From the NCBI GenBank assembly GCA_937890875.1, contig CALAEB010000422.1, positions 1-8,047 of the forward strand: a stretch of DNA of 8,047 nt, written 5' to 3'. Position numbers and translations under genes: made by a program. The notes under the pieces were generated by a model. It was not told where the DNA came from, did no database searches, and saw nothing but the letters and a program-made list of their open reading frames with translations. This stretch comes from an uncultured Anaerolineaceae bacterium (GTDB lineage: Bacteria > Chloroflexota > Anaerolineae > Anaerolineales > Anaerolineaceae). Positions 1-6,094 of this stretch are shown one piece after another (position 1 is the stretch's first letter; each line of letters opens with the position of its first letter).

Positions 1-302
1 CCTGGGAGGGATTTGCCGGCGGAATCATTTTTTCGTCAGCGACCGCGGTTTTGCTGCATCTGTTTGTTCCCGGAATTTCACAATTAATGACGCTTCCGCA
101 GGTGCTGCTTCTGGGACTGCTAATATCGATATTCGGTTCAATGGGAGATTTCGGCGAAAGCATGATCAAGCGGACCTTCGGCGTGAAAGACTCATCCAAC
201 CTGATTCCTGGGCACGGCGGCTTTTTTGATCGTTTTGACACGGTTTTCTGGGGAATTCCGATCGGATATCTTTTTTATCAATTTTTATCTATTCTGGGCT
301 GA
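1..302 (+). CDS. cdsA: Phosphatidate cytidylyltransferase (CDP-diglyceride synthase), C-terminal part
   Basis: This gene enters from the left edge; its reading frame is open from base 3, so only about the last 99 residues are seen and the start is missing. The enzyme makes CDP-diacylglycerol from CTP and phosphatidic acid in the membrane, the branch point for phospholipid synthesis. The visible part begins with WEGFAGG, matching the family's conserved KTWEG region. It then carries the CDP-diglyceride synthetase signature: SMIKR, VKDSSNLIPGHGG and DRFD, with the acidic and His residues that bind metal and nucleotide. Hydrophobic segments lie on both sides, including the C-terminal FWGIPIGYLFYQFLSI. 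The stop at 300-302 lies inside the end of the opposing LiaF-like gene, an 18-bp convergent overlap. No hairpin terminator is visible after it. The family call is firm from the signature alone. Confidence -1.
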   Translation, partial: WEGFAGGIIFSSATAVLLHLFVPGISQLMTLPQVLLLGLLISIFGSMGDFGESMIKRTFGVKDSSNLIPGHGGFFDRFDTVFWGIPIGYLFYQFLSILG

Positions 303-1397
303 TATCAGCTTGATCGCACCGTTGGATGTCTGCGCGTTGACAGTGATTGTGGCGCCTGCGGTATCGGTGGTGTAAATATTTGATCCATCCCGGATATAAT
401 TCTGCGGATATGACACCGAACCTGTGCCGGAGATGACGCAATTGACCGCAACGCCCTCAGGAATATAGATCCGGATATTTCCGGTTTCGGTGCTGATGCT
501 GAGCGGAACCGAGGCGAAAAATGGAAGCATGACGTCAATGTTTCCATTTTTGTTTTTTATCGCTGCGGATGCCAGCTGGATCCCCCGCAGGTCGATCATT
601 TGATACCCGTTTTCCATCGTGCTGTTCAGCTGGATTTGTTTGCCCTGATGAACCTTCAGGTTCCACAAAGATGAGGATTCTGCGGCGGCAACGGTTCCGC
701 TGCTCGAAAGCATATACCGCACCGCGGAATTTTGCTGGTCAAAGTTCTCTGCGACCTGTTCTCCCGCTTCCAGCGTGATCGAACCGGTCAGGATTCTGTT
801 CTCAAGGACATCACTTTTGAGCTGCAATTTTCCCCCGGCAGCATTTAGTTCAAGCACAACCAGCGGTTCCTGCGGCAGGATGTAATCGATCTGACGGGTC
901 TGTTCCCGATTTGCGGTGGGCGTTGCCTGGTTCCCCGGAATGGCTTTCCCGGGCATTGTCTGCGCGGTCTGTTCCGGCAGCGCGACATCCGGAATCGGGA
1001 CAATTCCTTTTGCGCCGAGAATTGCATAAACCAGAATGGCCAGGATCAGAATCACAAAAAGGCTTCCGGCCAGACTGTTACCGGAAAGCAGCATATCCAG
1101 GCCGTAAAGAATCAACATCAGCGGCCAGAAGGCGATGAAAATCGACCACACTTCGCTGGTACTCCCGGAAAGGTTGAAAATGATCAAAGCGATTCCGGCA
1201 AAAATCATCACCGCTGCGCCCAGGATCCGTTTGTAACCAAAAAACAGATCCAATCCCGCAGCGACCAGGATCACCGGCCATGCAATTTCAATCAGTTGCC
1301 CTTTTTCCCCGATCAGGCCCATCGCCTGCATTTGAAAGAGAATTCCGGCAAAGATGATCAGGACCGGCATCAATGAGGATCTGTTATTCGTTTCCAT
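285..1397 (-). CDS. LiaF-like membrane protein with beta-rich C-terminal domain
   Basis: This is a 370-residue membrane protein. The first 130 residues hold about five hydrophobic segments (near 10-28, 36-54, 58-75, 84-104, 110-128). Two of them share a repeated motif, AWPVILVAAGLDLFFG and FWPLMLILYGLDMLLSG, the WP-x-L-GL-D pattern common in LiaI/LiaF-like (DUF5668-type) membrane domains. A Thr/Pro/Gln-rich linker (about 140-170) leads to a beta-strand-rich domain with repeated G-N-I turns (GNIDVMLPF, GNIRIYIPEG), like the C-terminal domains of LiaF and DUF4097-type proteins. In Firmicutes LiaF inhibits an envelope-stress sensor kinase; whether this protein does so is unknown, and no kinase or regulator gene is next to it. 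I chose the ATG at 1397; a TTG at 1415 would add six residues, and neither has a good ribosome binding site. It lies 98 bp after the second CAP gene on the same strand, so it is probably the last gene of that operon. Its end overlaps cdsA. Confidence -1.
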   Translation of the reverse strand: METNNRSSLMPVLIIFAGILFQMQAMGLIGEKGQLIEIAWPVILVAAGLDLFFGYKRILGAAVMIFAGIALIIFNLSGSTSEVWSIFIAFWPLMLILYGLDMLLSGNSLAGSLFVILILAILVYAILGAKGIVPIPDVALPEQTAQTMPGKAIPGNQATPTANREQTRQIDYILPQEPLVVLELNAAGGKLQLKSDVLENRILTGSITLEAGEQVAENFDQQNSAVRYMLSSSGTVAAAESSSLWNLKVHQGKQIQLNSTMENGYQMIDLRGIQLASAAIKNKNGNIDVMLPFFASVPLSISTETGNIRIYIPEGVAVNCVISGTGSVSYPQNYIRDGSNIYTTDTAGATITVNAQTSNGAIKLISAQNR

Positions 1398-1495
1398 ACA
1401 ACCGAAAGACTGCAATATTTGTGCCGTTTTCTGTTTACCGCCGGCAATCCGGCATAGAAAAGAGAAACGTAACAGAGAACGCGAAACGCCAGCGG

Positions 1496-2572
1496 TTACT
1501 TTTTCTGCAGGAAAATACTCAGGATCAGCCCGATTCCGCTGACCAGGGCCAGGATAAGCCCCGCCTGAAACCGCAGGGATTCAAGCCTGGTAAGAAAATG
1601 CCGGAAGAAGTCCTGCTCACCCGGAAGGAAGGTCGGAGACGCAGTAGGCTGCAAGTTTCCGGACTGGACAGAATACGTAAAGGTCGGGCGGGGCGTTCGG
1701 GTCGGAGGTCTTGGCGTATTGGTTTGTGTCGGCGTCGGCGTGACTGTGTACGACGGTTGAATGATCAGACGCTCGCCCTCATAGATCAGCGGATCTTCCA
1801 GGTCCAGCTGATTCAGCTGGGAAAGCGTATACCAGTCAACCTGATAGGCCTGGGCAATTTCGGACAGGGTCTGCCCTTCGAGAACGTCGTGGGAAACGCC
1901 CCCGTCAGGCTGACTGGTCGACGTGGTGAGCGGGGCCGGAGAAGGCGTAAACGATTGAACAAGCCGCGGGGTACGATCATCATATGTTGGCAGCGGAGTG
2001 TAATCAACAGATCCGTCTGTCAGATAGCCGATCATAACAACGACGAATCTCCGCCGGTTTTCTTCAGCAGTCCCGATTCCGATATGCCGGCCCTTTGGAT
2101 CGATCAGTTTCTGCTTCGTCCCCGAGCTGGCGCCCCAAATCGTGCGGACCAGATAATCCGCCGTTGTATCCGCCCAAACCATTGCGATATTTTGTGTAAC
2201 ATGAAAGCCGGCTCCGCCGCCGTATCCGACATCGCTGGCGCGGCTTTCAACAGATTCACGCTGCGGACCGTCTTCGGACAATTCACCGATTTCCTGCAAA
2301 TACACTGCAAAATTCTGAGCGGCATCCGTCAGGTTTTCATCCAGGATCAGCATTTCCGCGTTATTTTCTTCCCTCAAAATATTGACCGCACTGAATAAGG
2401 AACTGACAATCGGATCAGCTTTACCGGCCGGCGTTCCTGCAGGAACGACCGGCGACACTGTCGGACCGGGAGTGCCGACACTGGTCTCCGAAACAGCCCT
2501 GCCGGGTTGTGTTTCGCACAGCAAGAGGAAAAGTACAGAAAACAGAAAACAAACGAACGAATGTTTACGCAT
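1496..2572 (-). CDS. Secreted CAP-domain protein with LysM and C-terminal anchor (degenerate CAP site)
   Basis: This 358-residue protein has an N-terminal signal sequence (hydrophobic 5-19), a CAP/SCP-like domain (about 55-187), and one LysM repeat (about 227-272, SHDVLEGQTLSEIAQAY onward) that should bind peptidoglycan or another glycan. A Thr/Pro stalk (about 275-300, TPTPTQTNTP) follows, then a membrane segment near 336-355 ending in QKK. It should sit on the cell surface, tethered by its C-terminus. The CAP fold is recognisable (NIAMVWAD, HIGIGTA, FVVVMIGYL), but the cavity residues are replaced: Phe88, Glu100, Gln127 and Thr152 stand where the upstream paralogue has His65, His77, Glu90 and His113. 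A metal-binding or catalytic role is therefore doubtful. The LLLC at 16-19 resembles a lipobox but has Leu before Cys, so lipidation is unlikely. I chose the ATG at 2572 because it directly precedes the signal peptide. It overlaps the upstream gene by 8 bp, which suggests translational coupling. Confidence -1.
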   Translation of the reverse strand: MRKHSFVCFLFSVLFLLLCETQPGRAVSETSVGTPGPTVSPVVPAGTPAGKADPIVSSLFSAVNILREENNAEMLILDENLTDAAQNFAVYLQEIGELSEDGPQRESVESRASDVGYGGGAGFHVTQNIAMVWADTTADYLVRTIWGASSGTKQKLIDPKGRHIGIGTAEENRRRFVVVMIGYLTDGSVDYTPLPTYDDRTPRLVQSFTPSPAPLTTSTSQPDGGVSHDVLEGQTLSEIAQAYQVDWYTLSQLNQLDLEDPLIYEGERLIIQPSYTVTPTPTQTNTPRPPTRTPRPTFTYSVQSGNLQPTASPTFLPGEQDFFRHFLTRLESLRFQAGLILALVSGIGLILSIFLQKK

Positions 2573-3563
2573 TCCGGTGAAAACCAAAGTAAATGGTAGC
2601 CAGCAGGCCGATCCCGCAAACGATCGTAAGCACCAATCCAAATTTTCGCGCTCCGGCTGTATCAAAGAATTCGATATGCCCGATCAGCGGCGCGGGTGTC
2701 GGGGTAAACGTGATCGTCGGCGTCAACGAAGCCAGCGGCGGGAGCGTCTGGGTGACTGTCGAGGTTGCTTTCGGCGTATTCGTTGCGGGCGGCAGTGTAA
2801 CCGTCGGGGTTAATGTATCCGCAACCGGCGTTCCGCCATAGAGAATCAGGATTTTTTGGCCCGCGATGACACTGGTGTCGTCGGACGCCATCCCGTTCAA
2901 CGCTTGAAGATTCGCGATCGTCGTCCCATAGTTGATCGCGATAGTCCACAACGTTTCATTTGCCTGCACAATATGAAAGATGGATCCGTCCAATTCAGGT
3001 GTACTGGTGGCAAATGTGCCAGGCTGAACAGGAGCAGCCTGAACATCAATGAAACTGGAAGCAGCGTTCTCGTTGGGCGCAACATAAGTCGATCCACTGA
3101 CTTTATCCAGACCCGTATCGCTGCCGCTGCTGTTTACCAGCAACGTATAATACCGTGTCCCGTCCGCTGCGAGTGTCATGCCAGCCCCCGCCGTTCCGGA
3201 GTCGAGCCCGATCATGGTATATCGATGAAGCTGATCCGTCCACATTTGATTCACACAATAAGAGGCGGTCATATTCGGGCCTGCGCAGACATTCTCAGAA
3301 CGGGCCGGGATCTGGGATCCGTCCGCCCGGTCATGTGTGCTGCGGCCAATGGAAGCCTGATAATCGCTGTGAGCCTGAGCCAAAGCGGATAACGCCGAAT
3401 CCGTCGCATAAGCGGAAAGGCCGTTTGCGGCCCGCAGCGCGTTGACTTCATCGATTAATGAGCTGGCATCCTGTGCGGAAACAGAAAAAATACTTCCGAA
3501 AAAGAGAAAAAATCCAAAAAAGAGAAACAGGCCCGGCTGTTGCATGGATCGGCTTTTTTTCAT
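2565..3563 (-). CDS. Secreted CAP-domain protein with LysM and C-terminal anchor (intact CAP site)
   Basis: This 332-residue protein is the paralogue of the next gene and has the same layout. It has a signal peptide (hydrophobic 11-27, likely cleaved after VSA at 30), a CAP/SCP domain (about 34-148), a LysM repeat (about 196-242, FHIVQANETLWTIAINYG onward), a Thr/Pro stalk (about 250-292) and a membrane segment (about 307-326). The CAP domain keeps the usual residues: AQAHSDY (His65), THDRADGS (His77), SENV (Glu90) and MWTDQLHR (His113). Cys93 and Cys103 could form a disulphide. CAP proteins of bacteria are mostly uncharacterised, so the substrate is unknown; LysM implies cell-wall contact. 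The frame stays open upstream to 3683, but that extension only translates a palindrome (3575-3635), so I placed the start at the ATG at 3563, before the MKKSRS signal peptide. A TATAAT box at 3575-3570 puts transcription start on this ATG, implying a leaderless mRNA. It is the first gene of the minus-strand cluster. Confidence -1.
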   Translation of the reverse strand: MKKSRSMQQPGLFLFFGFFLFFGSIFSVSAQDASSLIDEVNALRAANGLSAYATDSALSALAQAHSDYQASIGRSTHDRADGSQIPARSENVCAGPNMTASYCVNQMWTDQLHRYTMIGLDSGTAGAGMTLAADGTRYYTLLVNSSGSDTGLDKVSGSTYVAPNENAASSFIDVQAAPVQPGTFATSTPELDGSIFHIVQANETLWTIAINYGTTIANLQALNGMASDDTSVIAGQKILILYGGTPVADTLTPTVTLPPATNTPKATSTVTQTLPPLASLTPTITFTPTPAPLIGHIEFFDTAGARKFGLVLTIVCGIGLLATIYFGFHRNA

Positions 3564-3569
3564 GCTTGG

Positions 3570-3575
3570 ATTATA
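3570..3575 (-). promoter_or_regulatory. -10 box of the CAP-LysM operon, leaderless arrangement
   Basis: On the minus strand a perfect TATAAT occupies 3575 down to 3570. Standard spacing from the last base of the hexamer to +1 puts transcription start at 3563, the A of the start codon. There is no ribosome binding site and no room for one. I see no good -35 box: the position falls inside the left arm of the 27-bp palindrome. The match and spacing are seen; promoter activity is inferred. Confidence -1.
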
Positions 3576-3640
3576 ACCTGCTTTTGCCGGTGGATTTCCC
3601 GGTTGGATCGGGAAATCCACCGGCAAAAGCAGGTTTTTTT
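3575..3640 (+). terminator. 27-bp perfect palindrome with T tract (terminator-like hairpin)
   Basis: Bases 3575-3601 and 3609-3635 are exact reverse complements (27 bp), separated by a 7-base loop (GTTGGAT). On the + strand the hairpin runs into seven T (3634-3640), the form of a very strong intrinsic terminator for rightward transcription. No rightward gene ends here: the next + strand gene to the left is cdsA, more than 3 kb away. It could stop antisense transcription through the CAP/LiaF operon, insulate that operon from lexA, or be a mobile palindromic repeat. On the minus strand it has no T tract and directly precedes the TATAAT of the CAP operon. Confidence -1.
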
Positions 3641-3676
3641 GTCCATAACTGAGATTTCTGAAACCGGCGTCTTGAT

Positions 3677-3756
3677 TCAGCAATTCGGAATCCGGAAAAT
3701 CTTTCCGGATAAAAAGGGAAACTTGCAGTTCCTTTTTTATAACTTCGGATCGCTGA
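3677..3756. repeat. Intergenic inverted-repeat element, copy 1 (about 80 bp)
   Basis: The ends TCAGCAATTCGGA (3677-3689) and TTCGGATCGCTGA (3744-3756) pair over 13 positions with one mismatch and two G-U pairs in RNA. Inside are two more hairpins. One is ATCCGGAAA (3690-3698) with TTTCCGGAT (3702-3710), 9 bp with a 3-base loop. The other is AAAAAGGGAA (3711-3720) with TTCCTTTTTT (3729-3738). The first 45 bp match copy 2 near 5940. It lies just upstream of the lexA -35 box, so it could affect lexA expression or end antisense transcripts. I cannot tell whether it acts as DNA or RNA. Confidence -1.
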
Positions 3757-3758
3757 CC

Positions 3759-3787
3759 TTGACTGAGAACAATTGTTCTGATATATT
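3759..3787 (+). promoter_or_regulatory. lexA promoter (-35 TTGACT, 17-bp spacer, -10 TATATT)
   Basis: TTGACT at 3759-3764 and TATATT at 3782-3787 are separated by exactly 17 bp, a near-consensus housekeeping promoter. Transcription would begin near 3794, giving a leader of about 60 bases before the lexA ATG at 3855. The palindromic SOS box fills most of the spacer, so a bound repressor would block RNA polymerase. The sequence match is strong; use of the promoter is inferred. Confidence -1.
3766..3779. promoter_or_regulatory. LexA operator (SOS box), GAAC-N4-GTTC type
   Basis: AGAACAATTGTTCT is a perfect 14-bp palindrome that fits the GAAC-N4-GTTC core known for LexA/DinR boxes of Gram-positive bacteria. 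It lies between the -35 and -10 boxes of the promoter directly before lexA, the classical position for autorepression. A lone half site (AGAAC, 3793-3797) follows at the expected start of transcription and could be a weak second site. I see no other full match in the window, so no other gene here has a visible SOS box. Confidence -1.
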
Positions 3788-3854
3788 TATTTAGAACAAA
3801 TAGAAAACTATCAAATTTTGGCAGAAACTGTTTTTATTGTTCAGCGAGGTTGAG

Positions 3855-4547
3855 ATGGCAAGAAAAGGGAAACTAATGGGGGAACGGCATGAAAAAATCA
3901 TGAAGTTTCTCGAAATGTATCAGGAAGAAAATCAATATTCCCCTTCGATCCGCGAAATCGGGAATTACATCGGTGTAAATTCTACCTCATTGGTAGATTA
4001 CTACCTGCGTCAGCTGACTGAATTGGGTTACCTGGAACGGGATGAACATGTTTCGCGCAGTATCCGGATTGTGAAACCGTTCCGTGACGGCCACAAAAAC
4101 CAGCGTGCGATTTCATATTCAAAACAGGAAGTCCTCCGTTTTCCGGTGCTGGGACGGATCGTCGCCAGCGCGCCGATTCCGGTCCCAAGTTCGGACTTAG
4201 CCTATTTTGATGCGGAAAGCTACATTGAAGTGCCGCGGAAGATGCTCCCGCTGAATGAAAAGGAAACAGACCTGTTTGTTTTGGAAGTCGCCGGGGATTC
4301 CATGATTGACGCAATGATCAACGACGGGGACAAAGTCGTATTCCGGCAGGCGAATGAGGCTTCCAACGGGGATATGGTGGCCATCTGGCTCTCCAACAAC
4401 GACGAGACCACATTGAAATACTTTTACAACGAAGGGAAGCGGATCCGTCTGCAGCCCGCCAATCCGACCATGGGGCCAATCTATATCGACGACCCTAAAC
4501 AAGTGCATATTATGGGAAAAGTTGTCATGGTGATCCGGCATTTATGA
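3855..4547 (+). CDS. lexA: LexA SOS repressor (S24 family autoprotease)
   Basis: This 230-residue protein represses the DNA-damage response and, when RecA filaments form, cuts itself. The N-terminal winged-helix DNA-binding domain spans about 9-73, including YSPSIREIGNYIGVNSTSLV, the helix-turn-helix. The C-terminal peptidase domain spans about 95-230. The nucleophile is Ser149 in VAGDSM and the general base is Lys188 in TTLKYF; their 39-residue spacing is close to that of E. coli LexA (Ser119/Lys156). The cleavage site aligns to Ala104-Ser105 in GRIVASAP, where most LexA proteins have Ala-Gly. I chose ATG 3855 because GAGGT at 3846-3850 is a good ribosome binding site; an in-frame TTG at 3837 would add six residues but lacks one. 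A palindromic SOS box in its own promoter indicates autorepression. The glycosyltransferase gene follows 52 bp later on the same strand. The call is firm. Confidence -1.
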   Translation: MARKGKLMGERHEKIMKFLEMYQEENQYSPSIREIGNYIGVNSTSLVDYYLRQLTELGYLERDEHVSRSIRIVKPFRDGHKNQRAISYSKQEVLRFPVLGRIVASAPIPVPSSDLAYFDAESYIEVPRKMLPLNEKETDLFVLEVAGDSMIDAMINDGDKVVFRQANEASNGDMVAIWLSNNDETTLKYFYNEGKRIRLQPANPTMGPIYIDDPKQVHIMGKVVMVIRHL

Positions 4548-4573
4548 GAACGAGGCCAAAATTGCCGTGTTCT
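4547..4573 (+). other. Weak intercistronic hairpin between lexA and the glycosyltransferase gene
   Basis: AGAAC (4547-4551) pairs with GTTCT (4569-4573), and GGC (4554-4556) with GCC (4564-4566), with a 2x2 internal loop. No T tract follows, so it is unlikely to be a full terminator. It may only attenuate or protect the transcript end, and it leaves co-transcription of the two genes plausible. Low confidence that it matters. Confidence -1.
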
Positions 4574-4599
4574 GAAAATGACAATACGGATATCCTGTG

Positions 4600-5748
4600 A
4601 TGCATAAAAGGAAACATGTCCTGATTATTTCGTCGCTGTTTCTGCCGCATCTGGGCGGTGTCGAGCAATATACCCATTCGATTGCGAGCGCGCTGGGGAC
4701 AGACCATAAGGTCACAGTTTTCTGCCTGAACACGGAAAATCAGCCTGCCGAAGCTGATTTCGATGATTTTTCTGTTCAATATCTCCCCTGTTATCCGGCT
4801 TTTCAGGGGCGGCTGCCGATACCGAAAATTTCAGCCCTGCGTTCCCTGGCATCTTATTGCGCTGCGCATCCGATCGATTTTGCCGTCATTCAGAACAGAC
4901 TCTATCCATTAAACCTTGGGGCAGCATCCCGCTTTAAAAAAAAGAAAATCCCGCATATTCTGATTGAACACGGCACCGGGCACATCGATTATGGCAGCCG
5001 GGGAATCAACCTGCTTTGGAAGGTTTATGAGCATGCCATCACCCTGGGATTCCGCCGCTTCACCCAAGCCTACTATGGCGTATCCCGGGCCAGCTTGGAA
5101 TGGCTGAACCATTTCGGGATCCGCGGACAGGGGATCTTGCATAACGGTATTTCTCCGCAAAACTTTCGGGGAATTGAACCATTCAACCGGGGAAAGTTCT
5201 CAGTTCCGCCAGAGGCATTCATCATCGCGTTTGCCGGGCGCATCATCCGGGAGAAAGGCGTTCCGGTCCTTTTGCAGGCGTTCGCCGAATACCAGCCGGA
5301 GAATGTCCACTTGGTGATCGCCGGGAGCGGCGATATGGATCTGGTTCAGCCGTGGCAATCCGACCCGGCCATCCATTTCACCGGCCAGCTCACTCATCCG
5401 GAACTGCTTTCGCTGCTTTCTGAATGCAGCCTTTTCTGTCTGCCGACGATGTACCCGGAAGGACTGCCGACCGTGATCTTGGAAGCCGGATTTTTCGGCA
5501 AACCGGTCATTACAACGAACGCCGGCGGGATCAGCGATGTCATCCGGGATCAGGAAACAGGCTGGTTCGTAACGCCCGGAGACACAGAGAACCTGCGACG
5601 GGCAATCCAGTCGCTGATGGAAAATGCTGCGGAGCGGGAACGCCTTGGCGGAAACCTGCAGAAACTGGTTCAATCGGAATTTACCTGGGAAAAAATCCTC
5701 TTGAAATTGAAGAAGATCATGGATAGTATGTGCGGCGCAGCACTATAA
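4600..5748 (+). CDS. Glycosyltransferase family 4 (GT-B fold)
   Basis: This 382-residue cytoplasmic or membrane-associated enzyme should transfer a sugar from a nucleotide donor to a glycan or lipid acceptor. The N-terminal Rossmann half opens with VLIISSLFLPHLGGVEQYT, whose GGVE loop (19-22) is typical of GT4 enzymes. The C-terminal half holds HNGI (181-184) and the donor-binding stretch FAGRIIREKG (211-220; Arg214, Lys219). The EX7E motif follows as Glu287 and Glu295 in EGLPTVILE, then NAGG (307-310). Length is normal for the family. Donor and acceptor cannot be read from sequence; the sugar epimerase gene downstream fits a role in surface polysaccharide or glycolipid synthesis. The ATG at 4600 is preceded in frame by GTG at 4597, an equally possible start; the ribosome binding site is weak (GGA at 4588-4590). 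It lies 52 bp after lexA and may be read from that promoter, but it has no SOS box of its own and no obvious repair role. Confidence -1.
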   Translation: MHKRKHVLIISSLFLPHLGGVEQYTHSIASALGTDHKVTVFCLNTENQPAEADFDDFSVQYLPCYPAFQGRLPIPKISALRSLASYCAAHPIDFAVIQNRLYPLNLGAASRFKKKKIPHILIEHGTGHIDYGSRGINLLWKVYEHAITLGFRRFTQAYYGVSRASLEWLNHFGIRGQGILHNGISPQNFRGIEPFNRGKFSVPPEAFIIAFAGRIIREKGVPVLLQAFAEYQPENVHLVIAGSGDMDLVQPWQSDPAIHFTGQLTHPELLSLLSECSLFCLPTMYPEGLPTVILEAGFFGKPVITTNAGGISDVIRDQETGWFVTPGDTENLRRAIQSLMENAAERERLGGNLQKLVQSEFTWEKILLKLKKIMDSMCGAAL

Positions 5749-5938
5749 TTTCGCCGGACCTGCCGGATGCGTTGGCAAAGTTACTTGATTTTGAGAAAGA
5801 AATTGAGAAAATATTCCGTGAACAGAGGCGGAGCGCAACAACAAAAGACTCCTTCCCACATCTCGAAACACTGAGATTTGATAAGTCGGTTCGTTTTTCG
5901 CCGAAATTCCTGATAAAATTCTGAAGAAGTTATTCTTC

Positions 5939-6062
5939 ATCAGAAATTCGGAATTCGAAAAATCCTTTCGAAATAAAAAGGGGAATGTGTGGTTTCTTGT
6001 TTCGCGCGAGCGGAAAAGCAAGAAGATCACAGCGTACTCTTTTCATATTTCGAATTGCTGAT
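5939..6062. repeat. Intergenic inverted-repeat element, copy 2 (about 124 bp)
   Basis: The ends ATCAGAAATTCGGAAT (5939-5954) and ATTTCGAATTGCTGAT (6047-6062) form a 16-position inverted repeat with one mismatch and one G-U pair. The left 45 bp align without gaps to copy 1 until the A-rich stretch. An internal hairpin TTCGAAA/TTTCGAA (5954-5960/5966-5972) matches the copy 1 hairpin with two paired changes. A second stem pairs TTCTTG (5994-5999) with CAAGAA (6019-6024), continued by TTTCGC with GCGGAAA. The middle differs from copy 1 while the ends are kept, as in small non-autonomous elements. No open reading frame lies inside. Confidence -1.
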
Positions 6063-6082
6063 TCTTCGTTTCCATCACAATC

Positions 6083-6087
6083 AGGAG
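6083..6087 (+). promoter_or_regulatory. Ribosome binding site that fixes a TTG start
   Basis: AGGAG at 6083-6087 lies seven bases before TTG at 6095. It is the best ribosome binding site in the window. It supports TTG as the true start of the epimerase gene, because the Rossmann-fold strand KAFVTGAAGFLG begins immediately after it. Confidence -1.
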
Positions 6088-6094
6088 CGACAAA

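Larger units (their letters stand above)
5749..6094. other. 346-bp intergenic region
   Basis: No convincing gene is present. From 5749 to about 5925 one GTG-initiated frame beginning inside the glycosyltransferase gene stays open, but it has no ribosome binding site and no recognisable family. TTCTGA (5920-5925), with AGAA following, can pair with TTCTTCATCAGAA just before the repeat element. Repeat copy 2 fills 5939-6062. The epimerase ribosome binding site lies at the right end. I see no clear terminator for the glycosyltransferase and no near-consensus promoter for the epimerase. Confidence -1.

Noticed and set aside
1446..1465. Small GC hairpin (GCCGG-CAAT-CCGGC) between the second CAP gene and the LiaF-like gene, as a terminator
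   Set aside because: The stem is only 5 bp and no T tract follows on either strand, so it does not clearly split the operon.
1373..2398. A 341-codon open frame on the + strand, antisense to the second CAP gene
   Set aside because: Its translation is rich in Arg and has no recognisable domain, while the opposite strand encodes a complete signal peptide, CAP, LysM and anchor. It is a shadow frame.
2515..2572. Lipoprotein signal (LLLC) in the second CAP protein
   Set aside because: The residue before Cys is Leu, not Gly, Ala or Ser, and the protein already has a C-terminal membrane anchor. A plain signal peptide is more likely.
3458..3652. Open frames on both strands reading LLLPVDFP and GNPPAKAG near 3575-3650
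   Set aside because: The same peptide appears on both strands only because the DNA is a perfect palindrome there. It is not a conserved protein, and this also rules out an upstream start for the first CAP gene.
3837..3854. TTG at 3837 as the lexA start
   Set aside because: It has no ribosome binding site, whereas GAGGT lies four bases before the ATG at 3855, and LexA proteins usually begin close to the DNA-binding domain.
5730..5924. A 64-codon frame (GTG start) overlapping the end of the glycosyltransferase gene
   Set aside because: It has no ribosome binding site, no recognised family and a rare-type start, and it ends just before the repeat element. It may be a small coupled gene, but nothing beyond an open frame supports it.
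5743..6030. A 95-codon minus-strand frame across the gap and repeat copy 2
   Set aside because: It reads through the inverted-repeat structure and the glycosyltransferase end. No start signal or family resemblance is visible.
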